Shown piece after piece: positions 45,170 through 53,174 of a stretch of DNA of 64,000 nt. Numbering within the stretch: the first letter of the stretch is position 1; the number at the start of each line of letters is the position of its first letter. Source of the stretch: JANWXD01 sp037446115 (lineage in GTDB: Bacteria; Acidobacteriota; Terriglobia; Bryobacterales; Bryobacteraceae). The position numbers and the translations under genes were made by a program. Location: the NCBI GenBank assembly GCA_037446115.1, contig JBBIJF010000015.1, positions 41,093-105,092 of the forward strand, in the 5' to 3' direction. The notes under the pieces were generated by a model. The model worked only from the letters and a program-made list of their open reading frames with translations. It searched no databases and was not told the DNA's origin.

Positions 45170-46091
45170 GAACGACAGTATGGCACACGCCGGAGAAGCG
45201 CCCGGCCTTGCGGAATTGCCGCGCTGGCGCGCTTGGGCGGGAGGCGTGGCCGGCACACTGCTCGGACTGGCGTTCATCGTGGCGGGCGTGTGGAAGATCT
45301 CCGATCCGCTGGGCGCGGCCGTCCGCCTCCATCAGGCGCAGGTCCCGCACTTGCTGAGTCTGCCTGCCGCCGTGGTGCTGGGAATTCTGGAAACGTTCGC
45401 CGGCACGCTGCTCCTCGTACCTCGCTTCCGCCGGTGGGGAGCGTGGCTGTCCGGGGCGCTGCTGGTGGCCTTCATGGCCTATATCGCAGCGTACTACGAG
45501 GTGCTGCGTGGCGAGGAGTGCAACTGTTTTCCCTGGATCCAGCGCGCCGTGGGCCCGGCATTTTTCGTGAGCGACGCCGTGATGCTGGCCCTGGCTTGGC
45601 TGGCGGGCTGGGCGGCGCGTCCCTCCTGGGGGCGGCGCAATGCGGTGCTGGTGCTGGGGGCCGTGGCCGTGTTTGCGCTCGTCTCCCTGGGAGTGTCACT
45701 GGCCCGGCAAACAGGCATCAAGGCGCCGGACTCCATCCAGGTCGAGGGGCGGCCCTTGTCGCTGGAACAGGGACGGTTCTTTTTGTTTTTTTTCAACCCC
45801 GAGTGCCTGCATTGCGACCGCGCGGCGCGGGAGCTGGCCCGATTGAACTGGGGCCAGACGCGCGTGGTGGCCGTACCGACACAGCTACCGCAATTCGGCC
45901 CTGAATTCTTGCAGTCCACCGGCTTGAAGGGCGTGCTGACAAGCGACGCTGAGCTGCTGCGGAAGACATTTCCGTTCACGGATGTCCCTTACGGGGTGGC
46001 CGTCGAGAACGGCTACCAGCGCGCGGCCTTTACCAACTTCGAGGGACCGGAACTCGAAGCTGCGCTGAGAAAGCTGGGCTTCGTGCGCTAG
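45168..46091 (+). CDS. MauE/DoxX-like membrane protein fused to thioredoxin-like domain
   Basis: This protein is about 307 aa. Four to five membrane helices (about residues 20-170) resemble the MauE/DoxX family, with a conserved GEECNCFPW between helices 3 and 4. A C-terminal thioredoxin-like domain follows (about 185-305), with FFNPECLHCDRAARELARL holding a Cys-x2-Cys pair. MauE proteins help disulfide formation in other enzymes; here the membrane and thioredoxin parts are joined in one chain. The start is uncertain (ATGs at 45159, 45168 and 45180). It is divergent from the amidohydrolase gene. Confidence 0.83.
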   Translation: MNDSMAHAGEAPGLAELPRWRAWAGGVAGTLLGLAFIVAGVWKISDPLGAAVRLHQAQVPHLLSLPAAVVLGILETFAGTLLLVPRFRRWGAWLSGALLVAFMAYIAAYYEVLRGEECNCFPWIQRAVGPAFFVSDAVMLALAWLAGWAARPSWGRRNAVLVLGAVAVFALVSLGVSLARQTGIKAPDSIQVEGRPLSLEQGRFFLFFFNPECLHCDRAARELARLNWGQTRVVAVPTQLPQFGPEFLQSTGLKGVLTSDAELLRKTFPFTDVPYGVAVENGYQRAAFTNFEGPELEAALRKLGFVR

Positions 46092-46124
46092 CGGGGTCCG
46101 GACCGATACCGGCTTGCCTGGCGC

Positions 46125-47126
46125 TCAGTTCCTGCGCTTGAGTGTCGGGCGCTCGTCTTCGTCGGATTTCTTCTTTTCGTCCTTGCTTTCGCCTTCAACC
46201 GGTGACGTGCTGCCCGGGCTGCGGCGGAGTGTGGGACGGTTGACGTCCTTGTCGTCCACCTTGCGGCGGTTGTGCATCGCCGCCAGGCGCGCCTTGACGA
46301 GGTTGAATTCCGAGGTGTTGACCACGTACTCGGGCTTCGCCTCTAGGATCTCCTGAATGTTCTTCTGCGCCTTCTGGATGCGGTCGTCGGTGGGCGGATG
46401 CGTCGAGAACACCGAAGACATCGTCCCCGGCTTCTTCTTCTCGAGCGCCTGGATCTTTTCGAAGAAATCCACGAACGCCGTCGGATCGTAGCCCGTCTTA
46501 TAAAGATACTGCAGCCCCAGCAGGTCGGCTTCCTCCTCAAAGCCCCGGGAGAATTTGAGGAACGTCATCGGGATGGCCAGCCCCGCCCCCTGGCGGATAA
46601 GGTATCCGGTCCAGCCCCCCATGAAGATGAGGGGGATGCTGGCGATGTTGGCGATCTGCGCCCGGCTGGCCTGCCGCGTGCCGTGCCGCGCCGCCACGTG
46701 AGCGATCTCGTGCGCCATCACGCCTGCCAGCTCCGCTTCGGTGTCGGCCCTCAGAATCAAACCGGAGTTGACAAAGAAGAACCCGCCCGGCAGGGCGAAG
46801 GCATTGACCTCCTCGGCGTCGAGCACCTTGATGGTGAACGGCACCTTGGCGTCGGAGTTGCGCACCAGATTCTGACCGATGCGGTTCACGTACTCGGCAA
46901 TGACCGGATCGTCAATGATTTTGGCCTGGTGTTCGACTTCCTGCGCCAGCTGCTTGCCGAGCGCGATCTCCTTCTCGAGGGAATATAAGTTGATCCCCTT
47001 GCCGACATCGCGGTTTCCGATTTCGTCGGGATCCTTCTTTTTGTCCTTGGCCGTCACGGAGGGCGCTGCTGCCAGAAGCGCCAGCGCGGCCAGGATGCCC
47101 AGGGTACGGCGAGCGGTGAGATTCAT
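46125..47126 (-). CDS. M48-family zinc peptidase (BepA/YfgC-like)
   Basis: This 333-aa periplasmic metalloprotease has a signal peptide (LGILAALALLAAAPSVTA). The zinc motif is HEIAHVAARHG (His139, Glu140, His143), with the third ligand Glu in the FSRGFEEEADLLG segment. The family degrades misfolded outer-membrane proteins and helps barrel assembly. The C-terminal 60 residues are charged and disordered (ends KSDEDERPTLKRRN). The ATG at 47126 follows GGAGGAAG; an upstream start adds 12 residues. A TATAAT on the minus strand at 47161-47166 could be its -10. Confidence 0.94.
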   Translation of the reverse strand: MNLTARRTLGILAALALLAAAPSVTAKDKKKDPDEIGNRDVGKGINLYSLEKEIALGKQLAQEVEHQAKIIDDPVIAEYVNRIGQNLVRNSDAKVPFTIKVLDAEEVNAFALPGGFFFVNSGLILRADTEAELAGVMAHEIAHVAARHGTRQASRAQIANIASIPLIFMGGWTGYLIRQGAGLAIPMTFLKFSRGFEEEADLLGLQYLYKTGYDPTAFVDFFEKIQALEKKKPGTMSSVFSTHPPTDDRIQKAQKNIQEILEAKPEYVVNTSEFNLVKARLAAMHNRRKVDDKDVNRPTLRRSPGSTSPVEGESKDEKKKSDEDERPTLKRRN

Positions 47127-47201
47127 TTGGCTTCCTCCCGGGTCCACAGGCCCTGCCCACATTATACTCCCGACGGGCCAGAGTCCCTATTGGGTTTAAC
47201 G

Positions 47202-47207
47202 TAAACT
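47202..47207 (+). promoter_or_regulatory. -10-like hexamer next to class V aminotransferase start
   Basis: TAAACT lies seven bases before the ATG at 47215, in the 88-base gap to the divergent M48 gene. A TATAAT on the other strand (47161-47166) fits the M48 gene, so the gap holds two divergent promoters. Confidence 0.4.
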
Positions 47208-47214
47208 TGGGGAC

Positions 47215-48360
47215 ATGGGTTACGGTGCGCAACCGGCCGGCACAGACACCGCACTCTGGAGACACTACCGCGCCTACTTTCCGGTCACTGCCCGCCTCGT
47301 GTATATGAATCATGCCGGGGTGGCGCCGTTGTCGAAGCCGGCCGCGGACGCCATCCGAGATTTCACCGAAGACGCGCTCGAGTTCGGTGCGCTCCACTAC
47401 GACGACTGGCTGGCGGCTTATGCAGGACTGCGAGCCGCTGCGGCACGGCTCATCGGAGCGCGTCCGGAGGAAATTGCCATCGTAAAAAACACCTCGGAGG
47501 GGATTGCCACCGTGGCCATGGGGTTGGACTGGAGAGCAGGAGACCGGCTCGTGGCATTCGCCGAGGAGTTCCCGGCGAATTACTTTCCCTGGAAGCTGCT
47601 CGAAACAGAGGGCATCCGCGTCGAATGGTTGTCCGTGTACGACCCGCTCGAACGAATCGAGCAAGCCTGCCGGGGCGCACGGCTGCTGGCCCTCAGTTTC
47701 GTCCAATACTTGAGCGGGTACCGTGCCGACCTCGAGGCGATCGGCAAGATCTGCCGCATGCACGGCTGCCTGTTCTTCGTGGATGCGATCCAGGGGCTGG
47801 GGGCTTTCCCTCTGGACGTCGAGCGGGCGAGCATTGACGCCCTGGCAGCGGACGGACATAAATGGCTGCTCGGGCCGGAGGGCTGCGGTGTGCTCTACGT
47901 GCGCCGAGCGGTGCAGGAGATGGTCCGGCCGAAGGAGATCGGCTGGACCAATTTCTCCGGCTACACCGATTATGCTTCCCGGGATACGACGCTGCGCGCC
48001 GACGCGGGACGTTACGAATGCGGCACGCTGAACACCGTAGGTTGCTTCGGGCTGCGGGCATCCATCGAGTTCCTGCTGGGCGTGGGTGTGGAGCGCATCG
48101 GCGAGACGCTGTTGCGTCTGACCGAGCGCATTGCCGCCGGCGTGGAGCAGAAGGGCTACGAAGTGCTCCATCGCGGCTGTCCGGAAAACGGATCAGGCAT
48201 TGTCAGTTTCCGGCGGGAGGATGTGGGGAGCGAAGCGGTGGTGCACGCGCTGCGCCGCAAAGGGATCGTGTTGGCGGCGCGCCAGGGCTGGATCCGGGCT
48301 TCGCCGCACTTTTACATCAGCGAAGAGGAAGTGGACCGGTTGCTGGCGGAGCTGCCGTGA
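47215..48360 (+). CDS. class V aminotransferase / cysteine-desulfurase-like protein
   Basis: This 381-aa PLP protein opens YMNHAGVAPLSKPAADAI, the typical class V start. It has KNTSEGIATVAMGL for phosphate binding, VDAIQGLGAFPLD and the PLP Lys in LAADGHKWLLGPEGCGVLYV. No conserved Cys loop of true cysteine desulfurases was recognised, so it may be a kynureninase-like, lyase or isopenicillin-epimerase-type enzyme. It starts with the first ATG, next to a -10-like hexamer. It is convergent with the membrane sulfatase-like gene (ten bases between stops). Substrate unknown. Confidence 0.88.
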   Translation: MGYGAQPAGTDTALWRHYRAYFPVTARLVYMNHAGVAPLSKPAADAIRDFTEDALEFGALHYDDWLAAYAGLRAAAARLIGARPEEIAIVKNTSEGIATVAMGLDWRAGDRLVAFAEEFPANYFPWKLLETEGIRVEWLSVYDPLERIEQACRGARLLALSFVQYLSGYRADLEAIGKICRMHGCLFFVDAIQGLGAFPLDVERASIDALAADGHKWLLGPEGCGVLYVRRAVQEMVRPKEIGWTNFSGYTDYASRDTTLRADAGRYECGTLNTVGCFGLRASIEFLLGVGVERIGETLLRLTERIAAGVEQKGYEVLHRGCPENGSGIVSFRREDVGSEAVVHALRRKGIVLAARQGWIRASPHFYISEEEVDRLLAELP

Positions 48361-48369
48361 GCCGCGCCG

Positions 48370-49950
48370 CTACGTTCCCGGCGCACCGGTACCCGTGTAG
48401 ACCGGCTCGATACTGACCGACTCGCGGTGCTGGTCGAGCCAGCGCGTAACGCCGCGAGGAGTACGGAGCCGGCCGCGCAACAACTCGAGCATCAGCTCGT
48501 GGCTCAACACCGTGTTGAAGGCGTGCTCGTAGACGGCGGGCCTGTTCTTGCCGGCCAGCTTGAGCAAGAACGGTACGCGATGCTCCTTGATGCCGTCAAT
48601 CAACTCCGAGGTCCGCAGCCAGTGATCGGAAGTGAGTAAAAGCGCGGTCTGGTCCCACAGCCCGGCGGCCTCCAGATCGCGGCGGAACTGCCCCACCGTG
48701 CGGTCCACCAGCGCTAAGGCGTCGAAGTATCCCAGTACGGGATCCATGTCGAACCGGTAGGTTCCGGTCTGCCGGTCATAGAAGTAGGGGCCGTGAGGAA
48801 CGGGCAGGTGCAGGAGCACCAGGTCCAGAGAAGCATCCGTGAGGCATTTGGAGGCTTCGCGGAGCATTTGATCGAAAAGCTGGCTGTGATGCAGCGCGTC
48901 GAGGGATTCCGGAGAGACCGAGAAGACGGCCTTTTTGACCACAATCTGCCACTGCCCGGCGAGCACGCGAGACAGCGAGGATTCGCCCGAGGAGCCCAGC
49001 GGATCGCTCTGCCAGCAGGAGTCGAGCGAGTCGTTGAGCAGCGCACAGTAGGGGATGTACCATCCCACGACGGCGGTGCGGAAGCCTTGCTGGCGCGCGC
49101 GCCGGAACAGGTTGGCGTGCTCGCTCCAGAGAACCGCTTCGGGACGATCGCGGAAGAGGAGCCGGAGCTGGCGGCCGCGTTCCGGCTCCAGTCGCAGGAG
49201 CACGCCGCCGGAGATCGTCGAGAGCATGGAATACTGTGTCTGCTCGGCGGGAGCGTAGGCTGCGGAGGCGTACAGTGCCTCGCGCTGCAGCCGGTCCAGC
49301 TCCGGCAGAGCCAGGGCCTCGGGGCGCTGCTCGAAGGTGAGTCGCTGGTCCCACTCATCAAACACGATCCACACCACGCGGGAGGCGGGCTGAGCCCGGG
49401 GAGTTTCCGTGACGGCAGGCGCGGAAGGGGGCGGGAGCGCGGGGCCTTGTTTGGCGGCGTACATCCGCCAGCCCGCCCGGGCGAACGTCACCCCGACGAA
49501 GGGCGAGAGCACCAGAAGCACGCCGTAAAGCAGCGCGGCGATGCGGCGGTAATGGCGCGGGAGCAGTAACAGCAGCAACAGCACGGCTGTGGCGGCGATG
49601 ACTACAACCGTGTTAGCCGGCAGCGGCAGTGCCGCCAGCGACGGGCGCGGCCGGTATCGTGTCAAGACCGTATAACAGGCAGCCGCCGGCGCCCACGTGA
49701 GAGCGGCAATGGTCCCCAGTACCGCTAGGAGCCTCCACCCGCGAAATCTCCGCCGCAGCGAGAAGATCGCCAGGTAAAAAGCGGCCGCCAGAGACAATAC
49801 GTTGAGGATGGCTCCGGCGTACTCAGCCGGCGGCGACAGACGCAACCGTGCAAACGGATCCCGGAAATCTCCGAGCAGCGAAGACCAGACTCCGAAAAAG
49901 CAGAGATTGGCCAGCGACAGCGCCACCGCGACGTCCTTCCACATGCGCAT
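48370..49950 (-). CDS. membrane-anchored sulfatase-like protein
   Basis: This 526-aa protein has four or more N-terminal helices (residues 8-170), then an alkaline-phosphatase/sulfatase-like domain. RVVWIVFDEWDQRLTF holds the expected first metal-binding Asp, SAAYAPAEQTQYSMLSTISGG holds the probable nucleophile region, and TALLLTSDHWLRTSE carries the late Asp-His. This is the layout of LTA-synthase or phosphoethanolamine transferase proteins. It likely transfers or cleaves a phosphate- or sulfate-linked group in the envelope. TAAACT lies nine bases before the ATG, with no Shine-Dalgarno. Confidence 0.85.
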   Translation of the reverse strand: MRMWKDVAVALSLANLCFFGVWSSLLGDFRDPFARLRLSPPAEYAGAILNVLSLAAAFYLAIFSLRRRFRGWRLLAVLGTIAALTWAPAAACYTVLTRYRPRPSLAALPLPANTVVVIAATAVLLLLLLLPRHYRRIAALLYGVLLVLSPFVGVTFARAGWRMYAAKQGPALPPPSAPAVTETPRAQPASRVVWIVFDEWDQRLTFEQRPEALALPELDRLQREALYASAAYAPAEQTQYSMLSTISGGVLLRLEPERGRQLRLLFRDRPEAVLWSEHANLFRRARQQGFRTAVVGWYIPYCALLNDSLDSCWQSDPLGSSGESSLSRVLAGQWQIVVKKAVFSVSPESLDALHHSQLFDQMLREASKCLTDASLDLVLLHLPVPHGPYFYDRQTGTYRFDMDPVLGYFDALALVDRTVGQFRRDLEAAGLWDQTALLLTSDHWLRTSELIDGIKEHRVPFLLKLAGKNRPAVYEHAFNTVLSHELMLELLRGRLRTPRGVTRWLDQHRESVSIEPVYTGTGAPGT

Positions 49951-49959
49951 GACCTAAAC

Positions 49960-49965
49960 AGTTTA
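49960..49965 (-). promoter_or_regulatory. -10-like hexamer next to sulfatase-like gene start
   Basis: TAAACT on the minus strand lies nine bases before the ATG at 49950. The same hexamer is found before the class V aminotransferase start. No clear -35 was seen. Confidence 0.35.
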
Positions 49966-50083
49966 CTGCGGCGCCGACTGTGAGAGGCGTAAATCCCGTT
50001 GCGGGTGATGCCCCTGCGCAGCCTGAGGCGCCGCTGGAACTCTTGGCTGGGTCCGGTACAGGTCAATCACAGTCAATCACCGC

Positions 50084-50123
50084 TTGACAGACCGTTCAAT
50101 AGAGTATATAGTTATATCGATAT
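50084..50123 (+). promoter_or_regulatory. promoter and palindromic operator of the GntR-led operon
   Basis: Consensus TTGACA (50084-50089), a 17-base spacer and TATAGT (50107-50112) form a strong sigma70-type promoter. Two palindromes overlap its -10 and the start: ATATAGTTATAT and ATATCGATAT. These are good candidates for the GntR protein's own operator. The ATG at 50122 lies nine bases after the -10, so the transcript would be nearly leaderless. Confidence 0.75.
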
Positions 50124-50889
50124 GCTGACGAGGGCGGCACCTGTGCCGCTTCACTACCAGCTCCACCTTGACCTTCTGCGGAAGATCCAAGCCGGAGAGC
50201 TCAAGCCCGACCAAAAGCTCGAGCCGGAGGACTTGCTGGCGCAGCGCTACGGAGTCAGCCGCATCACGGTGCGCCGGGCATTGTCCGATCTTGCACGCGC
50301 CGGTTACCTGCGGCGAGAGCAGGGTCGGGGCACGTTCGTCAACCCGCCGCGGCTGGCGCAAGGCCCGCGTGAGTTGACCAGCTTCACCGAAGAGATGCGC
50401 CGCCACGGGCGCGTGGCGTCCTCACAGGTGCTTTTTCAAGGCGTTGTCGCCGCCGGCGCCGAACTGGCGGAGCGGCTCAAGGTCCCGGCCGGAGCCGAGG
50501 TTTTCCGGCTGGAGCGGCTGAGGCTGGCCGATGGTGAGCCCATGGGGTTTCAGAAAGCCCACATTCCGCTTTACCTGGCCCCGGGCCTGGTTTCGGAATG
50601 CTTCGAGGCGCGGTCCCTCTACGAGATCTTGCGCGATCACTACGGACTCCGCCCGGCCCGGGCCACGGAGTGCCACTACGCCGTGAGCGCGGGCGCCGAA
50701 CTCGCCTCGCTGTTGAAAGTGCCGGCCGGGTCCCCATTGCTCGCTGCCGAGAGGCTTACCTTCTTGGCGGACGGGCGGATTCTGGAGTTCGTCGAGTCGG
50801 CCATGCGGGCGGACCGCTACAAAATTGTTCTCGAGCTGGCGGCCGGCCGGGCCGAACCGTATCCCACACCTGCGATTGGGAGCGTCTGA
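50122..50889 (+). CDS. GntR-family (HutC-type) transcriptional regulator
   Basis: This 255-aa regulator has an N-terminal GntR winged helix (LHYQLHLDLLRKIQAGELKPD, then YGVSRITVRRALSDL and GRGTFV) and a C-terminal UTRA ligand domain (about 85-245). HutC/NagR-type proteins respond to sugars or amino-acid derivatives. It is the first gene of a large carbohydrate operon and overlaps the GH42 gene by one base. A GTG at 50143 with GAGGG eight bases upstream is an alternative start. Longer frames cover the promoter and were rejected. Confidence 0.93.
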   Translation: MLTRAAPVPLHYQLHLDLLRKIQAGELKPDQKLEPEDLLAQRYGVSRITVRRALSDLARAGYLRREQGRGTFVNPPRLAQGPRELTSFTEEMRRHGRVASSQVLFQGVVAAGAELAERLKVPAGAEVFRLERLRLADGEPMGFQKAHIPLYLAPGLVSECFEARSLYEILRDHYGLRPARATECHYAVSAGAELASLLKVPAGSPLLAAERLTFLADGRILEFVESAMRADRYKIVLELAAGRAEPYPTPAIGSV

Positions 50890-53168
50890 TGCGAAGTGTT
50901 GCGGCGTTGTGTCTCTCCGGCCTGCTTTGGGCTTCGGACTTCCCGCCCGATCAAGCCCGCAGCCGCGGTGAGGAGTCCTTTTTCCCCTTCGCCGTCTGGT
51001 ATGGCGGCGGCAAGGCGCGGGCGCCGATGCTCGAAGCCGATCCGGAACGCCAGCGGGATGCGTGGCGCCGCGATCTGGAAACCATCCGCGACCTGGGATT
51101 CAACTCGATCAAGTGCTGGGTGGACTGGAGCAGTGCGGAACCGCGGCCCGGACAGTACGATTTCCGGCACCTGCGGCAACTGCTCGACCTGGCCGAAGAA
51201 ACCGGGCTCAAGGTTCTGGTGCAGGTGTACATTGATTCGGCGCCGGACTGGGTGGGAGCCGAGTACCCGGATTCGAAGTTTGTCGCCAACAGCGGCTACG
51301 TGGTGGAATCGCAGGCCGCGCCCGGTTTCTGCTTCGATCATCCCGGGGTTCGCCGGCGCGTGCTGGACTTCTACGCCGCCGCAGCGCGCGAAGCCGCCCG
51401 GCACCGCTCGTTTTACGGCTGGGATCTGTGGAGCGAACCGCACATCATCAACTGGGCCACGATGCGCTTCCTGACCAATCCGGAGTTCTGCTTCTGCCGG
51501 CATACCTGTGCGCGTTTCCGGAGGTGGCTCGAGCAGAAGTACGGCACGCTCGACGCCGTCAACCGGGCCTGGTACCGCAGGTTTACCGGCTGGGACCAGA
51601 TTGAGCCGCCCCGCTTCAGCACGATTCTTTCTTACACCGACTACATAGACTGGCGCTACTTTATTTTGGACAAACTTTCCGAAGATCTGCGCGCAAAAGC
51701 GGAGGCGGTGCTCCGGGAGGCCCCGCGAGGGGTCGTGACCAGCCACTCGGCATCGCCTGCGCTGGTTACTAACCCGCTTGCGGGCCATGGCAACCCGGAC
51801 GACTGGAAGATGGCGCGCGCGATCCAGTACTGGGGCCTGTCGTTGTATCCCAAACACTCCGCGCCGGTGGGCATCGATACCGTGATGCGGGCCGCACGGC
51901 TGGATTTCGCCAGGTCCGCCGGCTATCGCTTCTCTGACGGGTTCTATCTGGGAGAGTTCCAAACCGGCTTCGGCACGGTGGGCCTGCGTGTCAGTGCGCC
52001 GGTGACGCCCGCCGACCTTACCCACTGGACATGGAGCGCCATCGCCAGAGGAGCGAAAGGTTTGAATTACTACGCATTCTACCCCATGAGTTCGGGCTAT
52101 GAGGCAGGAGGCTTCGGTCTTATCCACCTGGACGGGCGGCTTACGGAACGCGCCAAAGTGCTCGGGCAGATCGGCAAGACGGTATCGAAGAACGCGGCAC
52201 TATTTCTCCAGGCGCGTCCGCCCCGGGCCGAGGCGGCGATCGTGTACAACCCGCTGGCCTATATGGTGGGCGGTCCCCGGCGGTTGCCGATGCCGGGCGC
52301 CCAGGATGAATACGAAGGAGTGGAGCGGGACTCATGGCTGGGGATTTACAGAGCGTTGTTTGCGGCCAACATTCCAGTGGACTATGTCCACGCTGATGAT
52401 ATAGCAGAAAAGGGTGTCGGAAGTTACAAGCTGCTGTACGTGCCTTACCCGATTATGATGCGGGAAGGCACGGCGCGGGCGATCGCCCGGTTTGTGGCCG
52501 AGGGCGGCTTCGCGGTCATCGAGGCGCGGGCGGCGTGGAACGATGACCGCGGCTACGCCACACCGACGATCCCGGGCTTCGGGCTCGACCGCGTGTTTGG
52601 CGCACGCGAGGAGGCGGTGCGCCCGGTCGAAAACACCACGCTGACGATTCGCGGCTCCCACCCCGCCCTGGCGCGGCTCCCGGCCGGCACGCGCCTGCCC
52701 GGGTGGATGTACCAGGAGGTGCTGGAGCCACTGGAAGGCGGTCAGGTCCTGGCCGTTTTCGAAGACGGGACTCCGGCGCTGGTGGCGTCGCGGCACGGAA
52801 AAGGGCAGACGTTGGTGGTGGGCTCCTATTTGAGTCTGGCCTACGAGCGCACACGCAACGCGGAGCTGGAGCGCTTCTTCACGGGTCTACTGGAGTGGGC
52901 AGGCGTCCGGCGGCCGGCGGAGGCTTCAAGCGGCGTCGAAGTGCGCTGGCTGGAAGGCCCGGGCTACACGCTGCTGTTTGCGCTGAACGACGCGGACCGC
53001 CCGGTCGGAGCCCGGATTCGCTGGCAAACTGCGGCCCGCCCGGCTGTGGTCCGGGATATCGAGACGGGGCAGACGGTGCCGTTCCGGTGGGAGGCAGGCC
53101 GCCTGGCGCTCGAGAAAACATTACCCCGGCAGGGGGCATGGGTATTGGAGATCCAGGAAGGGAGGTAA
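50889..53168 (+). CDS. secreted GH42 beta-galactosidase-like enzyme
   Basis: This 759-aa enzyme has a short signal peptide (MRSVAALCLSGLLWASDF), a GH42 TIM barrel, a central glutamine-amidotransferase-like domain (about 450-660) and a C-terminal beta domain. The acids are Glu183 in GWDLWSEPHI and Glu356 in FYLGEFQTGFG. The residue before Glu183 is Ser, not the usual Asn. Beta-galactosides are the usual substrates. It is part of the GntR operon. It overlaps the regulator by one base, and the longer in-frame start inside that gene was rejected. Confidence 0.9.
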   Translation: MRSVAALCLSGLLWASDFPPDQARSRGEESFFPFAVWYGGGKARAPMLEADPERQRDAWRRDLETIRDLGFNSIKCWVDWSSAEPRPGQYDFRHLRQLLDLAEETGLKVLVQVYIDSAPDWVGAEYPDSKFVANSGYVVESQAAPGFCFDHPGVRRRVLDFYAAAAREAARHRSFYGWDLWSEPHIINWATMRFLTNPEFCFCRHTCARFRRWLEQKYGTLDAVNRAWYRRFTGWDQIEPPRFSTILSYTDYIDWRYFILDKLSEDLRAKAEAVLREAPRGVVTSHSASPALVTNPLAGHGNPDDWKMARAIQYWGLSLYPKHSAPVGIDTVMRAARLDFARSAGYRFSDGFYLGEFQTGFGTVGLRVSAPVTPADLTHWTWSAIARGAKGLNYYAFYPMSSGYEAGGFGLIHLDGRLTERAKVLGQIGKTVSKNAALFLQARPPRAEAAIVYNPLAYMVGGPRRLPMPGAQDEYEGVERDSWLGIYRALFAANIPVDYVHADDIAEKGVGSYKLLYVPYPIMMREGTARAIARFVAEGGFAVIEARAAWNDDRGYATPTIPGFGLDRVFGAREEAVRPVENTTLTIRGSHPALARLPAGTRLPGWMYQEVLEPLEGGQVLAVFEDGTPALVASRHGKGQTLVVGSYLSLAYERTRNAELERFFTGLLEWAGVRRPAEASSGVEVRWLEGPGYTLLFALNDADRPVGARIRWQTAARPAVVRDIETGQTVPFRWEAGRLALEKTLPRQGAWVLEIQEGR

Positions 53169-53174
53169 GGGAGT

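Noticed and set aside
46100..46125. GGTCCGGACC palindrome between convergent genes as an operator or terminator
   Set aside because: It is short, has no T-run and no regulator gene is nearby.
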